Of a stretch of 64,000 nt of DNA, positions 24,956 to 32,525 are shown piece after piece. The DNA comes from Hyphomicrobium sp. ghe19 (GTDB lineage Bacteria > Pseudomonadota > Alphaproteobacteria > Rhizobiales > Hyphomicrobiaceae), in the NCBI RefSeq assembly GCF_902712875.1, contig NZ_LR743509.1:1302001-1366000 (forward strand), read 5' to 3'. A model generated the notes under the pieces. The model had not been told where the DNA came from. It saw nothing but the letters and a program-made list of their open reading frames with translations, and searched no databases. Position numbers and translations under genes: made by a program. Every line of letters starts with the position of its first letter. Positions within the stretch are counted from its first letter, which is position 1.

Positions 24956-25923
24956 CCCAGTTGCTTTGATTTCGACCGCAGAAGCTCCTCCGCTTCACGC
25001 ACGATACGTTCGATGATATTCGACGCCGGCTCGATGTCGTGGATCAAACCGACGACTTCGCCCACGAAGGTGTTGCTGTCCTCCGGATCGCCATCGGCCC
25101 ATGCTTTGCGATATTTGGCAGCCTCTTGGTCGGCAACGGTCAGCAGTTCCGGCTCACGCCCATGCCAACGTTCGATGAACCGGTTCTTGAGCACCCGAGC
25201 GGTGTATCGCGAGGGCCAATTCAGTTTGCGGGCCAGATCCATGACTTGCGAGCGAATGGTATCGTCGCCAGTTGCCGCTAGCGCGGCGGCGTGCATGCGT
25301 TGACCGACATTGGCTTCTTGCGAAGCCCAAAGTCGCGAGCCGATCAGAACGCCGTCGGCACCCAACATGAGCGCCGCCGCTAGTCCTCGTCCATCTCCAA
25401 TGCCGCCAGCCGCGCATAGAAGTGTGTCCGGCGATTCTTTTGCAATCAAATCCGCGACTTCAGGCACAAGGCTGAACGTCCCGCGCCTTTCCCCGTGACC
25501 GCCAGCTTCCGAACCCTGCGCGACGATGACGTCGGCGCCGCACGCGAGTGCCCTTTCAGCATCGCGGCGCGCCTGGATTTGACAGATCAACGTGACGCCG
25601 CGTTCTTTGATGCGGTTTGCGAGCGGCGCCGGATCGTCGAAAGAGAGAAAGATCGCCGTTGGATTTTTGCTGAGGACCAGATCGAGTAGCGCCGGTTGTT
25701 TGCGCAAGGACCAAGTGATGAAGCCGCATCCGACCCGTTGATTTCCGGTGGCGCGGAACTCTTCGGTGATCCAGTCCGCATCGCCATATCCGCCACCGAT
25801 GAGGCCGAGACCTCCGGCTGCCGAGACAGTCGCAGCGAGGCGTCCACCGGCTGCAAATGCCATTGGCGCGGAGATAATCGGGTGGCGCAACTTTAGCCGT
25901 TCAGTCAGGCGTGTTTTGAGCAC
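24952..25923 (-). CDS. nitronate monooxygenase family flavoprotein
   Basis: This FMN-dependent TIM-barrel protein has SAPMAFAAGG near the N-terminus, LGLIGGGYGD, the FMN phosphate segment AQGSEAGGHGE, and LLCAAGGIGDGRG followed by GADGVLIGSRLWA. These features are shared by nitronate monooxygenases and NPD-like proteins, which oxidise alkyl nitronates. The start is a GTG at 25923 with AGAGGA upstream, 11 bases after the regulator's stop. Its place beside two globins and an NO-type regulator suggests detoxification of nitrated or nitrosated products. Confidence 0.88.
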   Translation of the reverse strand: MLKTRLTERLKLRHPIISAPMAFAAGGRLAATVSAAGGLGLIGGGYGDADWITEEFRATGNQRVGCGFITWSLRKQPALLDLVLSKNPTAIFLSFDDPAPLANRIKERGVTLICQIQARRDAERALACGADVIVAQGSEAGGHGERRGTFSLVPEVADLIAKESPDTLLCAAGGIGDGRGLAAALMLGADGVLIGSRLWASQEANVGQRMHAAALAATGDDTIRSQVMDLARKLNWPSRYTARVLKNRFIERWHGREPELLTVADQEAAKYRKAWADGDPEDSNTFVGEVVGLIHDIEPASNIIERIVREAEELLRSKSKQLG

Positions 25924-25934
25924 TGTCGTATCCT

Positions 25935-26384
25935 CTATCGGCGGTCGATTTGATCAGCGTTGCCGAGAACGCCGAGGAGAGCCTTGCGGTTAGCGACGAT
26001 GTCGGCCAGCGTCCAGTCGTCGAGGACCTCAAAATAGGCCTCCAACGCGCGGCGAAGGACGCGCTTCAAGCGACACACATCAGAAATGAGGCAGGTATTC
26101 CCGGCGCCGAAGCATTCGACGAGCTCGAAGTCCTCTTCGACCGCACGAACAACTTCGCCTAGCGTCACTTCGCCCGACGGTTTGCCGAGGCGTAGTCCGC
26201 CACCTCGACCCCGCTGCGTTTCGACGAAGCCGAGCTGGCCCAGCCGATGCACGACCTTCATCAGATGATTTGAAGAAATCCCATACGCATCAGCGATCTC
26301 GTCAATCGTCGCAAGCCTGTCCGGATTGGTTCCAAGGTACATGAGGACGCGTAGTGAATAGTCAGCCAAAGCGGTCAGTCGCAT
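25935..26384 (-). CDS. nsrR: Rrf2-family regulator, NsrR-like
   Basis: From the ATG at 26384 the product is 149 residues beginning MRLTALADYSLRVLMYLG, the usual NsrR start; longer starts at 26417 or 26447 are less typical, and the last lies inside the operator. The winged helix includes ISSNHLMKVVHRLGQLGFV, and RGRGGGLRLG forms the wing. Three cysteines (Cys91, Cys98, Cys104; spacing x6 and x5) should hold the NO-sensing iron-sulfur cluster. It heads an operon with nitronate monooxygenase and a globin, and is divergent from a second globin across a palindrome. Confidence 0.88.
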   Translation of the reverse strand: MRLTALADYSLRVLMYLGTNPDRLATIDEIADAYGISSNHLMKVVHRLGQLGFVETQRGRGGGLRLGKPSGEVTLGEVVRAVEEDFELVECFGAGNTCLISDVCRLKRVLRRALEAYFEVLDDWTLADIVANRKALLGVLGNADQIDRR

Positions 26385-26431
26385 GGGGTTTCCGCGATAA
26401 AAAGAGAGGGTCGACATTGCCCGCTTGACGA

Positions 26432-26454
26432 AAGATGTATGCATCATACATCTT
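26432..26454. promoter_or_regulatory. perfect palindrome, candidate NsrR operator
   Basis: AAGATGTATG and CATACATCTT form a perfect 10-base inverted repeat separated by CAT. This matches the known NsrR site style (AAGATGCATTT and its complement). It lies in the divergent promoter region between the regulator and the group III globin, so one repressor could shut both directions until NO damages its cluster. Confidence 0.82.
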
Positions 26455-26482
26455 ATAGAACAATTCGCGCAAGGTATCTGTT

Positions 26483-26932
26483 ATGCAACGACCACCACAT
26501 CCGAAGGCGCCCGGGCTCAATGCCGGTGTCGACGAGGAGATGATCGGTATGCTCGTCGATCGCTTTTATGCGGCTGTTCGCCGTGACGAAGTTCTTGGAC
26601 CGGTATTCGAGGCGCGCATCAAAGATTGGGATGATCATCTCGTAAAGTTGCGGGCGTTCTGGTCGTCGGTCGTTCTGATGACGGGGAGCTATAAAGGGCG
26701 GCCGATGCCCGCGCATCTCGCCATCGAGGAAATCTCCAAAGCGCATTTCGCGCGATGGCTCGATCTCTTTGGCAAGACAGCGACGGCCGTTTGTCCGCCT
26801 ACTGCGGCTTCACTCTTCGTTGATCGGGCTGCGCGGATCGCCGAGTCGCTGCAGATGGGCATAAGCTTACATCGGGGCGACGATTCCGTTCTCCACATGC
26901 CGCGAGAACGCGCTGCACAAACTTCAGAATGA
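26483..26932 (+). CDS. group III truncated haemoglobin
   Basis: The 149-residue protein carries the group III 2-on-2 globin features: VDRFYAAVRRDEVLGPVF, then HLVKLRAFWSSVVLMTGSYKG and RPMPAHL, where His78 is the probable proximal heme ligand, and HFARWLDLF. The best-studied relative, Campylobacter Ctb, binds O2 very tightly and helps under nitrosative stress. The start is 28 bases after the palindromic operator. It is divergent from the regulator operon that contains a different, group II globin. Confidence 0.9.
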   Translation: MQRPPHPKAPGLNAGVDEEMIGMLVDRFYAAVRRDEVLGPVFEARIKDWDDHLVKLRAFWSSVVLMTGSYKGRPMPAHLAIEEISKAHFARWLDLFGKTATAVCPPTAASLFVDRAARIAESLQMGISLHRGDDSVLHMPRERAAQTSE

Positions 26933-26973
26933 GGTAACGCCGTTCACGCCGTCGAGAATTGCTTCGGGCCCCG

Positions 26974-27003
26974 GGAACCTTTGCAAATCCGGGCCATCTA
27001 ATC
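26974..27003 (+). promoter_or_regulatory. ECF promoter before its own sigma gene
   Basis: GGAACC, 16 bases, then ATCTAATC. The same element with the same spacing (GGAACC-N16-ATCAAATC) is at 27740-27769 before the DUF4142 gene, and both continue TTTG after GGAACC. This is the form expected for an autoregulated ECF sigma factor. Confidence 0.7.
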
Positions 27004-27038
27004 TCTGATATGTTGTCGAACGTACGGAGATGTCGCTG

Positions 27039-27737
27039 ATGGTCCTATCGCATGTCGAGGACGGCAGGGGGGACGACGGGGAAGCCGATCTTATTCGCCG
27101 CGCCGTGGGACGAGACGAATCCGCAATACGTGCCATCGTCCAGGCGAACAACCGCCGTCTCTACCGCGTCGCGCGGAGTGTCGTGCGCGACGACGGCGCA
27201 GCCGAGGATGTTCTGCAGGAGAGCTATCTTCGCGCATTTTCGGCCCTACCGGAATTCCGCGGGGGATCGTCTCTTTCGACGTGGCTGACACGCATCGTCC
27301 TGAACCAGGCTTTGCAGCATCTTCGCCGCCGCTCCGAAATTCCAAGTTCGGCGATCGATCCTCCCCACGCCCGAGCCCAAGGCGAGGTCATTCCGTTCCC
27401 GCTATCCGGTCATCCATCCATAGATCCCGAGCGCACCATGGCTCAAAGAGAACTCTGTCATCTACTGGAACGGGCGATCGACGAACTTCCGGAAGATTTT
27501 CGCACTGTTCTCATCGCGCGCGTCATAGAGGAAATGAGCATAGAGGAGACCGCTGAGCTGTTGGGGCTTCGCACCGAGACGGTGAAAACAAGGCTGCATC
27601 GCGCCCGCCGTCTTCTAAAGTCCGCACTTGCCGAACATATGGACTCGCTCTTCAGCGATGTTTTTCCGTTCCAAGGCAAGCGCTGCGAGAGACTTACAAA
27701 TACCGTCATCAAACAACTCCTGCCAGGCTCCCGATAA
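27039..27737 (+). CDS. ECF-family RNA polymerase sigma factor
   Basis: Sigma region 2 contains AEDVLQESYLRAFSALPEFRGGSSLSTWLTRIVLN (in part), which binds the -10 element and core enzyme. Region 4 contains LPEDFRTVLIARVIEEMSIEETAELLG and TVKTRLHRARRLL. The total is about 232 residues. I place the start at ATG 27039, nine bases after GGAG, because the ATG at 27030 abuts GGAG. No anti-sigma gene is adjacent. A matching promoter motif before this gene and before the next one suggests it directs both. Confidence 0.88.
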   Translation: MVLSHVEDGRGDDGEADLIRRAVGRDESAIRAIVQANNRRLYRVARSVVRDDGAAEDVLQESYLRAFSALPEFRGGSSLSTWLTRIVLNQALQHLRRRSEIPSSAIDPPHARAQGEVIPFPLSGHPSIDPERTMAQRELCHLLERAIDELPEDFRTVLIARVIEEMSIEETAELLGLRTETVKTRLHRARRLLKSALAEHMDSLFSDVFPFQGKRCERLTNTVIKQLLPGSR

Positions 27738-27739
27738 CG

Positions 27740-27769
27740 GGAACCTTTGTCAAAGGATGGCATCAAATC
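27740..27769 (+). promoter_or_regulatory. ECF promoter before the DUF4142 gene
   Basis: GGAACC, 16 bases, then ATCAAATC. It is a second copy of the element at 26974-27003 and lies 53 bases before the DUF4142 start codon. Confidence 0.68.
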
Positions 27770-27822
27770 CTTCGTGACGTCGACATGCCACTCACGGCGA
27801 GACAGTCCCGGAGGTTTTCAAG

Positions 27823-28350
27823 ATGCGAATGATTGAGATCAGCGGCATCGCCGCAGCTATCGTATTAGCGGCGGCGGCGGCGCCCGTTCATGGAGCCGAC
27901 AAGCCATCAGACGCGCAGATCGCTCACATCGCCTATACGGCCGGCGACCTCGATATCAAAGCAGCCCAGCTGGCATTGAAGAAATCCAAAAACGCGGACG
28001 TTCGCGCGTTTGCGAGCGACATGGTGCGGGACCACCAAGCTGTGAACGATAAGGCTCTGGCTCTTGTGAAGAAGCTCGGCGTCACGCCCGAAGACAACGA
28101 CACCAGCAAAGGTCTGGTTGAACAATCGGGTGAAAAGCAGGTGGAACTGGCGAAGCTATCGGGTCCGGACTTCGACAAGAGTTACGTCGACAACGAAGTC
28201 GCGTATCACAAGACTGTCAACGGTGCGCTTCAATCCACCCTCATTCCGTCGGCGGATAACGGTGAACTCAAGAGCCTGCTACAGACCGGCCTCAAAATAT
28301 TCACCGGCCACATGGAGCACGCAGAGCACCTCGCGAATACGCTTCATTGA
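27823..28350 (+). CDS. secreted DUF4142 protein
   Basis: The 175-residue protein has a signal peptide of about 25 residues ending VHGADK and then an all-helical DUF4142 domain with DLDIKAAQLALKKSKNADVR and MVRDHQAVNDKA. The fold is ferritin-like in predicted relatives, but no metal-binding role is proven. GGAGG precedes the ATG. It is followed after 12 bases by a cupredoxin gene, and both are likely products of the ECF promoter upstream, so a periplasmic stress role is inferred. Confidence 0.88.
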   Translation: MRMIEISGIAAAIVLAAAAAPVHGADKPSDAQIAHIAYTAGDLDIKAAQLALKKSKNADVRAFASDMVRDHQAVNDKALALVKKLGVTPEDNDTSKGLVEQSGEKQVELAKLSGPDFDKSYVDNEVAYHKTVNGALQSTLIPSADNGELKSLLQTGLKIFTGHMEHAEHLANTLH

Positions 28351-28362
28351 AAGGAGTATCTT

Positions 28363-28689
28363 ATGCGGTCCGTTTGGCGCCGTGCGGCCTTGATTGTCTT
28401 GGCGCAAGCTTTGGCCGTACCGGCGCCGGCGGGAGAGGTTGTGCAAGTCAAGATCAATGATCTCGCATTTGTTCCCGCAGAGATCACGGTGAAGGTCGGC
28501 GACAAAATTGAGTGGGTGAACGAGGATTTCATCGATCACACCGCAACCGCGAAGAGTGGAGAGTGGGATGTCATGGTTCCGGCTGGAAAGTCGGGGCAGG
28601 TGCCGCTCGATCACGCTGCGACGATCACATATTTCTGTCGTGTCCATCCCGGGATGACAGGAACGATACAAGTCAGCGCCGATCGGTGA
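28363..28689 (+). CDS. periplasmic cupredoxin (plastocyanin/amicyanin-like)
   Basis: The 108-residue product has a short signal peptide (to about residue 24) and one cupredoxin domain. Type 1 copper ligands are visible: the histidine in FIDHTAT and the Cys, His and Met of FCRVHPGM near the C-terminus. Amicyanin-like proteins carry electrons, for example from methylamine dehydrogenase, but no such enzyme is nearby. AAGGAG precedes the ATG. Coexpression with the DUF4142 gene is likely. Confidence 0.9.
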   Translation: MRSVWRRAALIVLAQALAVPAPAGEVVQVKINDLAFVPAEITVKVGDKIEWVNEDFIDHTATAKSGEWDVMVPAGKSGQVPLDHAATITYFCRVHPGMTGTIQVSADR

Positions 28690-28726
28690 AGAGGATGGCT
28701 CGCGGTGCTCAGACCTTGCTCACGGC

Positions 28727-29080
28727 TCATTGCTTCTCAGGGATAGGCAAGCACTCCATCACTTCCACCCGATCGCCCGGGAAAATCATGAAATGCGGGT
28801 GGTTGAGAAACAATTCGGCGGCTTCTTGCTGCGAATTCGCTTTCACAAGCGTCCATGCACCCAATTCGTTGCGCGTATCAGAAACGCCGTTCTTGTCCGT
28901 ACGCTTCGTTTTGCCGAGTGGGGAACCCATTTCCGCGATCGCGTCTTTGTGGTCTGAGACCCATTTGTGCCAGGCCTCGATGCCGGCCTTCCCCCGCTGC
29001 TCGCGCTCTGCTTCCGGTAGTTTTTTCCACGCGTCCATCGCTTCCGCACTGCCGAGGAATATGGCGAGAAAGGTTTTCAT
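28727..29080 (-). CDS. YCII-related hypothetical protein
   Basis: This small soluble protein of 117 residues (MKTFLAIFLG start, WHKWVSDHKDAIAEMGSPLG in the middle, ELFLNHPHFMIFPGDRVEVM near the end) resembles the ferredoxin-like YCII/DGPF fold that is often found beside ECF sigma factors. No catalytic residues can be named with confidence. It is on the strand of the VOC and sigma-factor genes downstream, so it probably belongs to that group. Confidence 0.7.
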   Translation of the reverse strand: MKTFLAIFLGSAEAMDAWKKLPEAEREQRGKAGIEAWHKWVSDHKDAIAEMGSPLGKTKRTDKNGVSDTRNELGAWTLVKANSQQEAAELFLNHPHFMIFPGDRVEVMECLPIPEKQ

Positions 29081-29159
29081 ATCGACACTCCAATGATTGG
29101 ATTTCGGTGCGGATGTTCAGGCATCTATCGATCCGTCGAACATCCGCTGTCGCTCTATG

Positions 29160-29570
29160 TTATTCCTTTTTCACGGGACCGTTGACCGCCCAGAGGACGC
29201 CGAACGGATCCTTCAACTGACCGTAGCGATCGCCCCAGAACATATTGTCGACGGGCATTATGGCGGTGCAGCCGGCGTCGACGGCGCGATCATACCAGGC
29301 GTCGGCGTCGTCTACCTTGAGCATGACGCTGAAGCCCGCGGGCGGGACCCAAGGGTGGCCGTGCTCGGGATAGCAATCGCTCATCATGACCGACGCGTTG
29401 TTGATGTAGAGATGGGCGTGCATGGTGCGGCCCTTCTCATCGGGCGGCATCACCCATGCAACTTCGGCGCCGAACGCCTTCTTGTAGAACTCAACGGCTT
29501 TCACGGCGCCGTCGACGGAAAGATAACAAACGGCACCACCTTTGACCTGCGGGTGCGGATAGTCGGACAT
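29160..29570 (-). CDS. VOC-family (glyoxalase/PhnB-like) protein
   Basis: The 136-residue protein has the paired beta-alpha-beta-beta-beta modules of the VOC superfamily. It includes LSVDGAVKAVEFYKKAFGAE at the start of module one and FSVMLKVDDADAWYDRAVDAG at the start of module two. PhnB-like members have mostly unknown chemistry. It lies in the same direction as a SigJ-like sigma factor and two YCII proteins, a common bacterial gene company. Confidence 0.85.
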   Translation of the reverse strand: MSDYPHPQVKGGAVCYLSVDGAVKAVEFYKKAFGAEVAWVMPPDEKGRTMHAHLYINNASVMMSDCYPEHGHPWVPPAGFSVMLKVDDADAWYDRAVDAGCTAIMPVDNMFWGDRYGQLKDPFGVLWAVNGPVKKE

Positions 29571-29640
29571 GAAAAACCTCCGTGTGCTGCGTCTCTAGGA
29601 CGGACGTACAGGCGCCGATCCGACACCGTTTCGTGAAATT

Positions 29641-30894
29641 TTATTTCCGTTCCTGCATCAGCCGATCGAGGTGACGGCGAATGTGGGCGGCTTGCGCGGG
29701 GGTTCCAGCAAGTGCGATGGCGCGGTCGAAATCGGCGCGTGCTTCACTTGTGCGTCCAAGCTGCAATAGGAACGCGCCGCGTGCGCCGAAATAATGAAAA
29801 TATCCGGATAATGCCTTTTCCAATGGTGCGATCATGGCAAGTCCGGCTTCCGGGCCATGCAACTTTGCAGTCGCTACGGCGCGGTTCAACGTGATGACCG
29901 GCGAGGGCTGCATCCGTTCAAGCGCCGCATAGAGTCCATCTATTCCAATCCATTCGGTATCGGCGGCAGTGGCGGCCCGGGCGTGTATTGCGGCAATGGC
30001 AGCCTGAACCTGGTAAGGACCCGGACGGTTGTGACGCATCGCCTTGTCGATCAGAGCCAATCCTTCGCTGATCAGCTTGGCGTTCCAACGCGAGCGGTCT
30101 TGATCTTCGAGCAGGACGGCTTCGCCGGATTCATCAAAGCGCGCCGGCAACCGCGACTGCTGCAACAGCATCAGCGCGATGAGGCCCATGATTTCCGGCT
30201 CTGTCTGGAAGAGGCGCAGGAGCAGTCGCGCCAGCCGGATCGCCTCGTCGCACAGCGGCGCGCGGTCTGGATCGTTTCCCGCCGAATATCCTTCGTTGAA
30301 CAATAGGTAGATCATGGCGGCAACCGCCGCAAGCCGCTCTGACCGTTCGACGGGACCGGGCGCCTCGAAGGGCACATCGGCTTTCGCGATGCGGGCTTTT
30401 GCGCGCGTGATGCGCTGTTCCATCGCTGCATCGCTTACGAGGAAGGCGCGAGCGATCTGGGGCACGGTCAGGCCCGAGACGATGCGTAATGCCAACGCGA
30501 TCTGCTGCGTCGCCGGAAGCTCAGGGTGACAGCAGATAAACAACAGTCTGAGTACATCATCGCGATAGTGCGAACCGTCCAGCCGATCAATCAGCGGCGC
30601 CTCGGCGTCTTCGAGGTTTGAGATGATATCGTGGGATGGGAGTTCGACATCGCGGTTGCGTTTGCGCGCACCGTCGAGCGCTGCGTTGCGCCCGACCAGG
30701 ATCAGCCACGCAGTCGGATCGCGGGGCGGACCATTCTGCGGCCAGCTTTTCAGCGCGCGCAAGCAGGCTTCCTGGTATGCCTCTTCGGCGATGTCCATGT
30801 CGCGGAAATAGCGTAGCAGCGCCGCGACTGCCTGAGGCCTGGCGGCGGTCAGCGCGCCATGAATCCAGGCCGGGTCATGGATCACCTCGTTCAT
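29641..30894 (-). CDS. sigma factor with C-terminal TPR-like DUF6596 domain (partner of YCII)
   Basis: The ATG at 30894 gives 417 residues. Region 2 contains AEEAYQEACLRALKSWP, region 4 has LPATQQIALALRIVSGLTVPQIARAFLVSD, and the C-terminal half (NEGYSAGNDPDRAPLCDEAIRLARLL in part, then helical repeats) is the large extension typical of ECF sigma factors that travel with YCII proteins. That extension is thought to regulate the sigma factor in cis. The YCII gene upstream stops one base before this ATG. The longer frame to 31044 is rejected because it overlaps that gene. Confidence 0.9.
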   Translation of the reverse strand: MNEVIHDPAWIHGALTAARPQAVAALLRYFRDMDIAEEAYQEACLRALKSWPQNGPPRDPTAWLILVGRNAALDGARKRNRDVELPSHDIISNLEDAEAPLIDRLDGSHYRDDVLRLLFICCHPELPATQQIALALRIVSGLTVPQIARAFLVSDAAMEQRITRAKARIAKADVPFEAPGPVERSERLAAVAAMIYLLFNEGYSAGNDPDRAPLCDEAIRLARLLLRLFQTEPEIMGLIALMLLQQSRLPARFDESGEAVLLEDQDRSRWNAKLISEGLALIDKAMRHNRPGPYQVQAAIAAIHARAATAADTEWIGIDGLYAALERMQPSPVITLNRAVATAKLHGPEAGLAMIAPLEKALSGYFHYFGARGAFLLQLGRTSEARADFDRAIALAGTPAQAAHIRRHLDRLMQERK

Positions 30895-30895
30895 T

Positions 30896-31285
30896 TCAAT
30901 AAGCCTTGATGCGATCCTTGGGTGCGTTGGGCCGTGCTTCAGGGAGATACAAGGCAACGGGGCGGATCTCGTACACACTCGTCGGGTTAGCGGCGGAAAG
31001 CTCGCGCGCGATTGCGAGGGCAGCGTCAAGGTCCGGGACGTCAATCACGTAGAAGCCGAGCAGCTGCTCTTTCGTTTCGGCGAAGGGGCCATCGATGACC
31101 ATATCGGGTCCGCGGAGGGTCGTCGCGGCAGTGGTCGGCAACAGACGCAGGGCAGGGCCGAGCTTGCCTTCCTTCACGAGTCTTTCATGGACCGCATTCA
31201 GGCGGTTCATGACCGCATCGTCTTCCTCCTTGCTCCAAGACCAGACGACATCTTCCTTGTTGTAACAAAGCAGGGTGTAGAGCAT
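30896..31285 (-). CDS. YCII (YciI-like) domain protein
   Basis: The 129-residue protein has the family pattern: MLYTLLCYN start, a middle LRPGPxMVIDGPFAETKEQLLGFYVIDV-like block (here TTLRGPDMVIDGPFAETKEQ), and a C-terminal EIRPVALY. It is the usual companion of ECF sigma factors of the kind encoded directly downstream. AAAGGA lies before the ATG. The YCII fold may carry a His-Asp active site in some members, but its role here is unknown. Confidence 0.9.
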   Translation of the reverse strand: MLYTLLCYNKEDVVWSWSKEEDDAVMNRLNAVHERLVKEGKLGPALRLLPTTAATTLRGPDMVIDGPFAETKEQLLGFYVIDVPDLDAALAIARELSAANPTSVYEIRPVALYLPEARPNAPKDRIKAY

Positions 31286-31418
31286 GGCGTTTCCTTTGTA
31301 GCTTCCCGAGGACGGCTCACTATGCCCTGTCCCGACAGGAGGGCGAAAAAATAAATTCTCATCGTGATGTCGGACCGACTAATCGCTCGGCGTCCTAGTG
31401 TCCAAAGCTGGAGGTAAC

Positions 31419-31883
31419 ATGACAAAAGACACGTATGATCTCGTTCTTATCCGGTTGCTCGACGCGCCCGCGGACAAACTTTTCCGTTGCTGGACGGAAG
31501 CCGACCTCTTGAAGCAATGGTTCGCGCCTAAACCCTGGACGACACCGGAAGCCCGGCTCGATGTGCGGCCTGGCGGCGCCAGCAGCATCACGATGCGGAG
31601 CCCGGAAGGCCAGGACATGCCCAACACCGGCCAGTATCTGGAAGTGGTCGCTAACCGGAAGCTCAGCTTCACGGATGCCTTCACCGGCAATTGGCAACCG
31701 CGCGACGGGCAGCCTTTCATGGTGGCGGTCATCACCTTCGAGCCTGAGGGAGACAAGACACGCTACGTCGCGACCGTGCGCCACTGGTCGGAGGCCGACA
31801 AGAAAAAGCATGAGGAAATGGGTTTTCATAAGGGCTGGGGCCAATGCACCGATCAGCTCGAAGCTTTGGCACGAACGCTCTAG
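31419..31883 (+). CDS. SRPBCC/AHSA1-domain protein
   Basis: The ATG at 31419 follows GGAGGT and yields a 154-residue protein with the START-like AHSA1 fold: LDAPADKLFRCWTEADLLKQWF at the N-terminus and HEEMGFHKGWGQCTDQLEALA at the C-terminus. Such proteins bind hydrophobic ligands and are regularly found beside YCII/VOC/sigma clusters. It diverges from the YCII-sigma operon. An upstream GTG-type start at 31398 lacks a ribosome site. Confidence 0.87.
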   Translation: MTKDTYDLVLIRLLDAPADKLFRCWTEADLLKQWFAPKPWTTPEARLDVRPGGASSITMRSPEGQDMPNTGQYLEVVANRKLSFTDAFTGNWQPRDGQPFMVAVITFEPEGDKTRYVATVRHWSEADKKKHEEMGFHKGWGQCTDQLEALARTL

Positions 31884-31909
31884 GAGGCTTCGGACTGTCA
31901 TGACAGATC

Positions 31910-32035
31910 AACTATGCGGGTCTGCCCGACCTGATCAGCGGTCCGAACGGCGGCAAGGTGATGGCTGCCATGATGGGGATGACCAAGATCGATATACAGG
32001 CGCTGAAGGATGCTCGTGCAAGCTCGCAGACTTAA
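31910..32035 (+). pseudogene. decayed C-terminus of a PhnB-like VOC protein
   Basis: This open stretch of 41 codons reads NYAGLPDLISGPNGG, KVMAAMMGMTKIDIQALKDA and a stop, which matches the C-terminal tail of larger PhnB-like VOC proteins (LP-x-L-x-D-P... K-V-x-x-A-M-x-x-M-x-K-L-D-I). No upstream start or remaining domain is present, since the AHSA1 gene ends 27 bases before it. It looks like a deletion remnant that joined onto the AHSA1 gene end. Confidence 0.6.
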
Positions 32036-32244
32036 CGAGCGGTGAGAAAACACAAGTCCAGTCGCCTCAAAGCCCAGCAGCCTCGCAAGGAATGCGATCA
32101 CCATAGTGCATTCTTCCGCTTGCTCGCTTCGGCGGTTGAGGAGTGTCCTGCCCTTGCAGCCACCCGCCGGCGTTGAGCCAACAGGTGGCTGAGCCAGTCG
32201 AGCAATAGGCTCGATTGCGTTCGAGAATTGCACGACGTGGAGAA

Positions 32245-32487
32245 ATGAACATGATCAGGTTGTTCGCTGTTGCCTTCTCTTTGGCCGTCGCAACCTCTGC
32301 GCATGCGCTGCCGATCTCGCCGCTTCATCAGCCGGACGGTGTGATCATGCAAGTGCGCTCGGGATGCGGCCCGGGCCGGGTGCGCGTCAATGGCATTTGC
32401 GTTGCGCGGACCACTATTCGCCATGCCCGCCGTGAAGTCCGCAGGTGCCGACGTTGGCACGGAGGTACGTGCATTCGGTGGCATTAG
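32245..32487 (+). CDS. small secreted Arg/Cys-rich protein
   Basis: An 80-residue product with a signal peptide (about 20 residues, cleaved near AHA-LP), then a short mature chain rich in Arg with four cysteines: SGCGPGRVRVNGICVAR and RRCRRWHGGTCIRWH. GTGGAGA precedes the ATG. Small secreted proteins with a GCGxGxxR-x-NGxC motif are common in Rhizobiales but uncharacterised. Base composition is like that of its neighbours. Confidence 0.7.
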   Translation: MNMIRLFAVAFSLAVATSAHALPISPLHQPDGVIMQVRSGCGPGRVRVNGICVARTTIRHARREVRRCRRWHGGTCIRWH

Positions 32488-32525
32488 GTGTCAGGCGCGC
32501 GTTACGATCGCTCAGGCATTTGGGA

